The notes beneath the pieces were generated by a model. The model had not been told where the DNA came from and did not search any database. It saw only the letters and a program-made list of their open reading frames with translations. From the NCBI RefSeq assembly GCF_007109225.1, contig NZ_VJZK01000008.1:1-32809 (forward strand): DNA of 32,809 nucleotides, written 5' to 3'. Shown here piece after piece: positions 31,595 to 32,809 of the stretch. The stretch comes from Flavobacterium sp. GT3R68 (GTDB taxonomy: Bacteria; Bacteroidota; Bacteroidia; Flavobacteriales; Flavobacteriaceae). How positions within the stretch are numbered: the stretch's first letter is position 1; each line of letters begins with the position of its first letter. A program made the translations under genes and the position numbers.

Positions 31595-32092
31595 ATGGGC
31601 CAAAACATTATCCTCAACAATCAGGAAATCGAACATAAAATCAAACGAATTGCATATCAAATTTATGAGACTTTCGTCGATGAGCAGGAAATTGTAATCG
31701 CAGGAATTGCTTCAAATGGTTTTGTTTTTGCAAAAAAATTGGCTTCAGCATTGGAAAACATATCCTCCATAAAAGTGTCTCTTTGTGAAGTGTATATCGA
31801 CAAGCAAAATCCAAATACCCCCATAACGACCTCATTATCTCAGGCACAATATGAGAATAAAGGATTGGTTTTGGTAGATGATGTTTTAAACTCGGGAACT
31901 ACACTGATCTATGGCGTGAAACATTTTCTGGATGTGCCGCTTAAAAAAGTAAAGACTGCTGTTTTGGTTGACCGAAATCACAAAAAATACCCGGTTAAGG
32001 CTGATTTTAAAGGGATTTCACTTTCCACTTCCCTATTGGAACATGTGCAGGTAGTATTTGAGGAAGATAATGACTATGCCTATTTAAGCTAA
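31595..32092 (+). CDS. Phosphoribosyltransferase-family protein (PyrR-like)
   Basis: The 165-residue protein has the type I PRTase fold, with the PRPP-binding motif LVLVDDVLNSGTTL (about 91-104) and an upstream VIAGIASNGFVFAKKLASAL segment. Length and motif fit the PyrR/hypoxanthine-type group. PyrR regulates pyrimidine genes or acts as uracil phosphoribosyltransferase, but no pyrimidine genes lie nearby, so the substrate is open. Third gene of the S4-methyltransferase-PRTase run. It overlaps the end of the convergent aroK by 9 nt, so no terminator separates them. Confidence 0.88.
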   Translation: MGQNIILNNQEIEHKIKRIAYQIYETFVDEQEIVIAGIASNGFVFAKKLASALENISSIKVSLCEVYIDKQNPNTPITTSLSQAQYENKGLVLVDDVLNSGTTLIYGVKHFLDVPLKKVKTAVLVDRNHKKYPVKADFKGISLSTSLLEHVQVVFEEDNDYAYLS

Positions 32093-32602
32093 TTTACCTT
32101 CAATTTCCGAAACAATATTTTCGGGATTTTTATCATCCACATTCACTTTAAACTGTGCCTGATGGTAAAAAAAGCTTCTGTCGAAAAGATGTTTCGCAAT
32201 AAATTCTTTCAGCTCATCCTCATTTTTATTGGCCAGTAATGGGCGGCCTGTTTTATTATGAATAAGCCTGTTATATAAAGTCGGAATTGAAGCAGCCAAA
32301 TAGACCGAACAGATTCCGGTTCCTTTCAGCAATTCATGATTATTGGAATAGCAGGGTGTTCCGCCTCCCAAACTTAAGACCATGCTTTGGGAATTGGTCA
32401 TCAAATCCTGAAAAATCTGATGTTCTAATTTTCTAAAATAGATTTCGCCTCTTTCATTAAATAAATCCGGAATCGACATTTGGGTCTTTTCTTCGATAAT
32501 TTCGTCCAGATCCAAATAAGGTATTCCCGTTTTTTCTGACAGGAGTTTTGCTATAGTGGACTTCCCACAACCCATATAACCTAATAAAATAATTTTTTTC
32601 AT
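32084..32602 (-). CDS. aroK: Shikimate kinase
   Basis: Phosphorylates shikimate in the aromatic amino acid pathway. The 172 residues carry the P-loop GYMGCGKST (8-16) and the shikimate-binding Asp in YLDLDEIIEEK (about 31-34). Arg57 in GEIYFRKLE, the GGG motif LSLGGGTPCY (79-81) and a lid region with NKTGRPLLANKNEDEL are also seen. All expected catalytic residues are present. Probably monocistronic; no other aro gene is adjacent. Confidence 0.95.
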   Translation of the reverse strand: MKKIILLGYMGCGKSTIAKLLSEKTGIPYLDLDEIIEEKTQMSIPDLFNERGEIYFRKLEHQIFQDLMTNSQSMVLSLGGGTPCYSNNHELLKGTGICSVYLAASIPTLYNRLIHNKTGRPLLANKNEDELKEFIAKHLFDRSFFYHQAQFKVNVDDKNPENIVSEIEGKLA

Positions 32603-32674
32603 TTGAATAAGACCTTATAAATTAAGGCGTTGAAAGTATTTGGTAAAAAAATGTAAATTTATAAGAAAATTGCT

Positions 32675-32705
32675 TTGAAAAATAAATAATAACGCCTTAT
32701 ATTTG
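32675..32705 (+). promoter_or_regulatory. Promoter of tRNA-Lys
   Basis: TTG (32675-32677) and TATATTTG (32698-32705) are separated by 20 nt. The start region continues CACCCGC, giving TTTGCACCCGC, identical to the two outer rRNA-type promoters at 101-130 and 336-365. The tRNA begins about 20 nt after the predicted start site. Confidence 0.75.
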
Positions 32706-32730
32706 CACCCGCGTTCAAGGAAGGAAATTT

Positions 32731-32803
32731 GACTCGATAGCTCAGTTGGTAGAGCACATCACTTTTAATGATGGGGTCCTGGGTTCGAGCCCCAGTCGGG
32801 TCA
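32731..32803 (+). tRNA. tRNA-Lys, anticodon UUU
   Basis: The 73-nt cloverleaf has acceptor arm GACTCGA / TCGGGTC with one G-U pair, D arm GCTC...GAGC, anticodon arm CATCA / TGATG with loop CTTTTAA (anticodon TTT at 32764-32766), T arm CTGGG / CCCAG with TTCGAGC, and discriminator A at 32803. CCA is not encoded. It reads Lys codons AAA and AAG. More genes of the same transcript may continue beyond the right edge. Confidence 0.97.
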
Positions 32804-32809
32804 CAAAAT

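Overview
The window looks like a chromosomal segment of a Flavobacterium-like member of the Bacteroidota. Evidence: promoters follow the Bacteroidota pattern (TTG, about 19-20 nt, TANNTTTG) instead of -35/-10 boxes; starts lack clear Shine-Dalgarno sequences; transketolase is split into two polypeptides; exported proteins carry Bacteroidota-style signal peptides; and three copies of a flavobacterial structured intergenic element (Flavo-1-like) are present. Almost everything is ordinary chromosome. I see no insertion sequence, prophage, CRISPR array or plasmid function.

Left end (1-802): three tandem minus-strand promoters point off the left edge into what looks like an rRNA-operon leader. A Flavo-1-like RNA element and the thrS promoter follow. 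803-4107 is the translation operon thrS-infC-rpmI-rplT. Here infC appears to start at a rare AUA codon, and a structured 176-nt gap precedes rplT.

4237-8846 is a cyanophycin (Asp-Arg polymer) locus. An isoaspartyl dipeptidase/asparaginase and a cyanophycinase lie on the minus strand, divergent from a full-length CphA1-type cyanophycin synthetase. Together they could make, store and fully degrade the polymer. 8954-13415 holds an exported dipeptidyl-peptidase IV-like S9 peptidase, a glutaminase and an exported protein of unclear function. 13546-20546 holds housekeeping genes: a YihY/BrkB membrane protein, dnaB, accA, and a minus-strand run tgt-lptG-eamA. The Tgt has lost the three cysteine zinc ligands of the usual enzyme.

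20762-23108 is the least conventional stretch. It encodes a coiled-coil protein built from 21-residue tandem repeats and ending in an isolated histidine-kinase-like DHp segment without an ATPase domain, an exported protein with a duplicated domain, an AT-rich gap and a YciE/YciF-like ferritin-fold protein. 23179-26616 is a single-chain pyruvate carboxylase. 26897-29411 is the split transketolase, with an unrelated AT-rich exported-protein gene packed between its halves. 29470-32602 holds an FKBP-type lipoprotein with calcium-loop-like motifs, a plus-strand trio (S4 RNA-binding protein, methyltransferase, phosphoribosyltransferase) and shikimate kinase. The window ends with tRNA-Lys(UUU). Its promoter shares the string TTTGCACCCGC with two of the three left-end promoters, suggesting a common stable-RNA promoter architecture.

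All functional calls are from reading the sequence and remembered family features; no database search was run.
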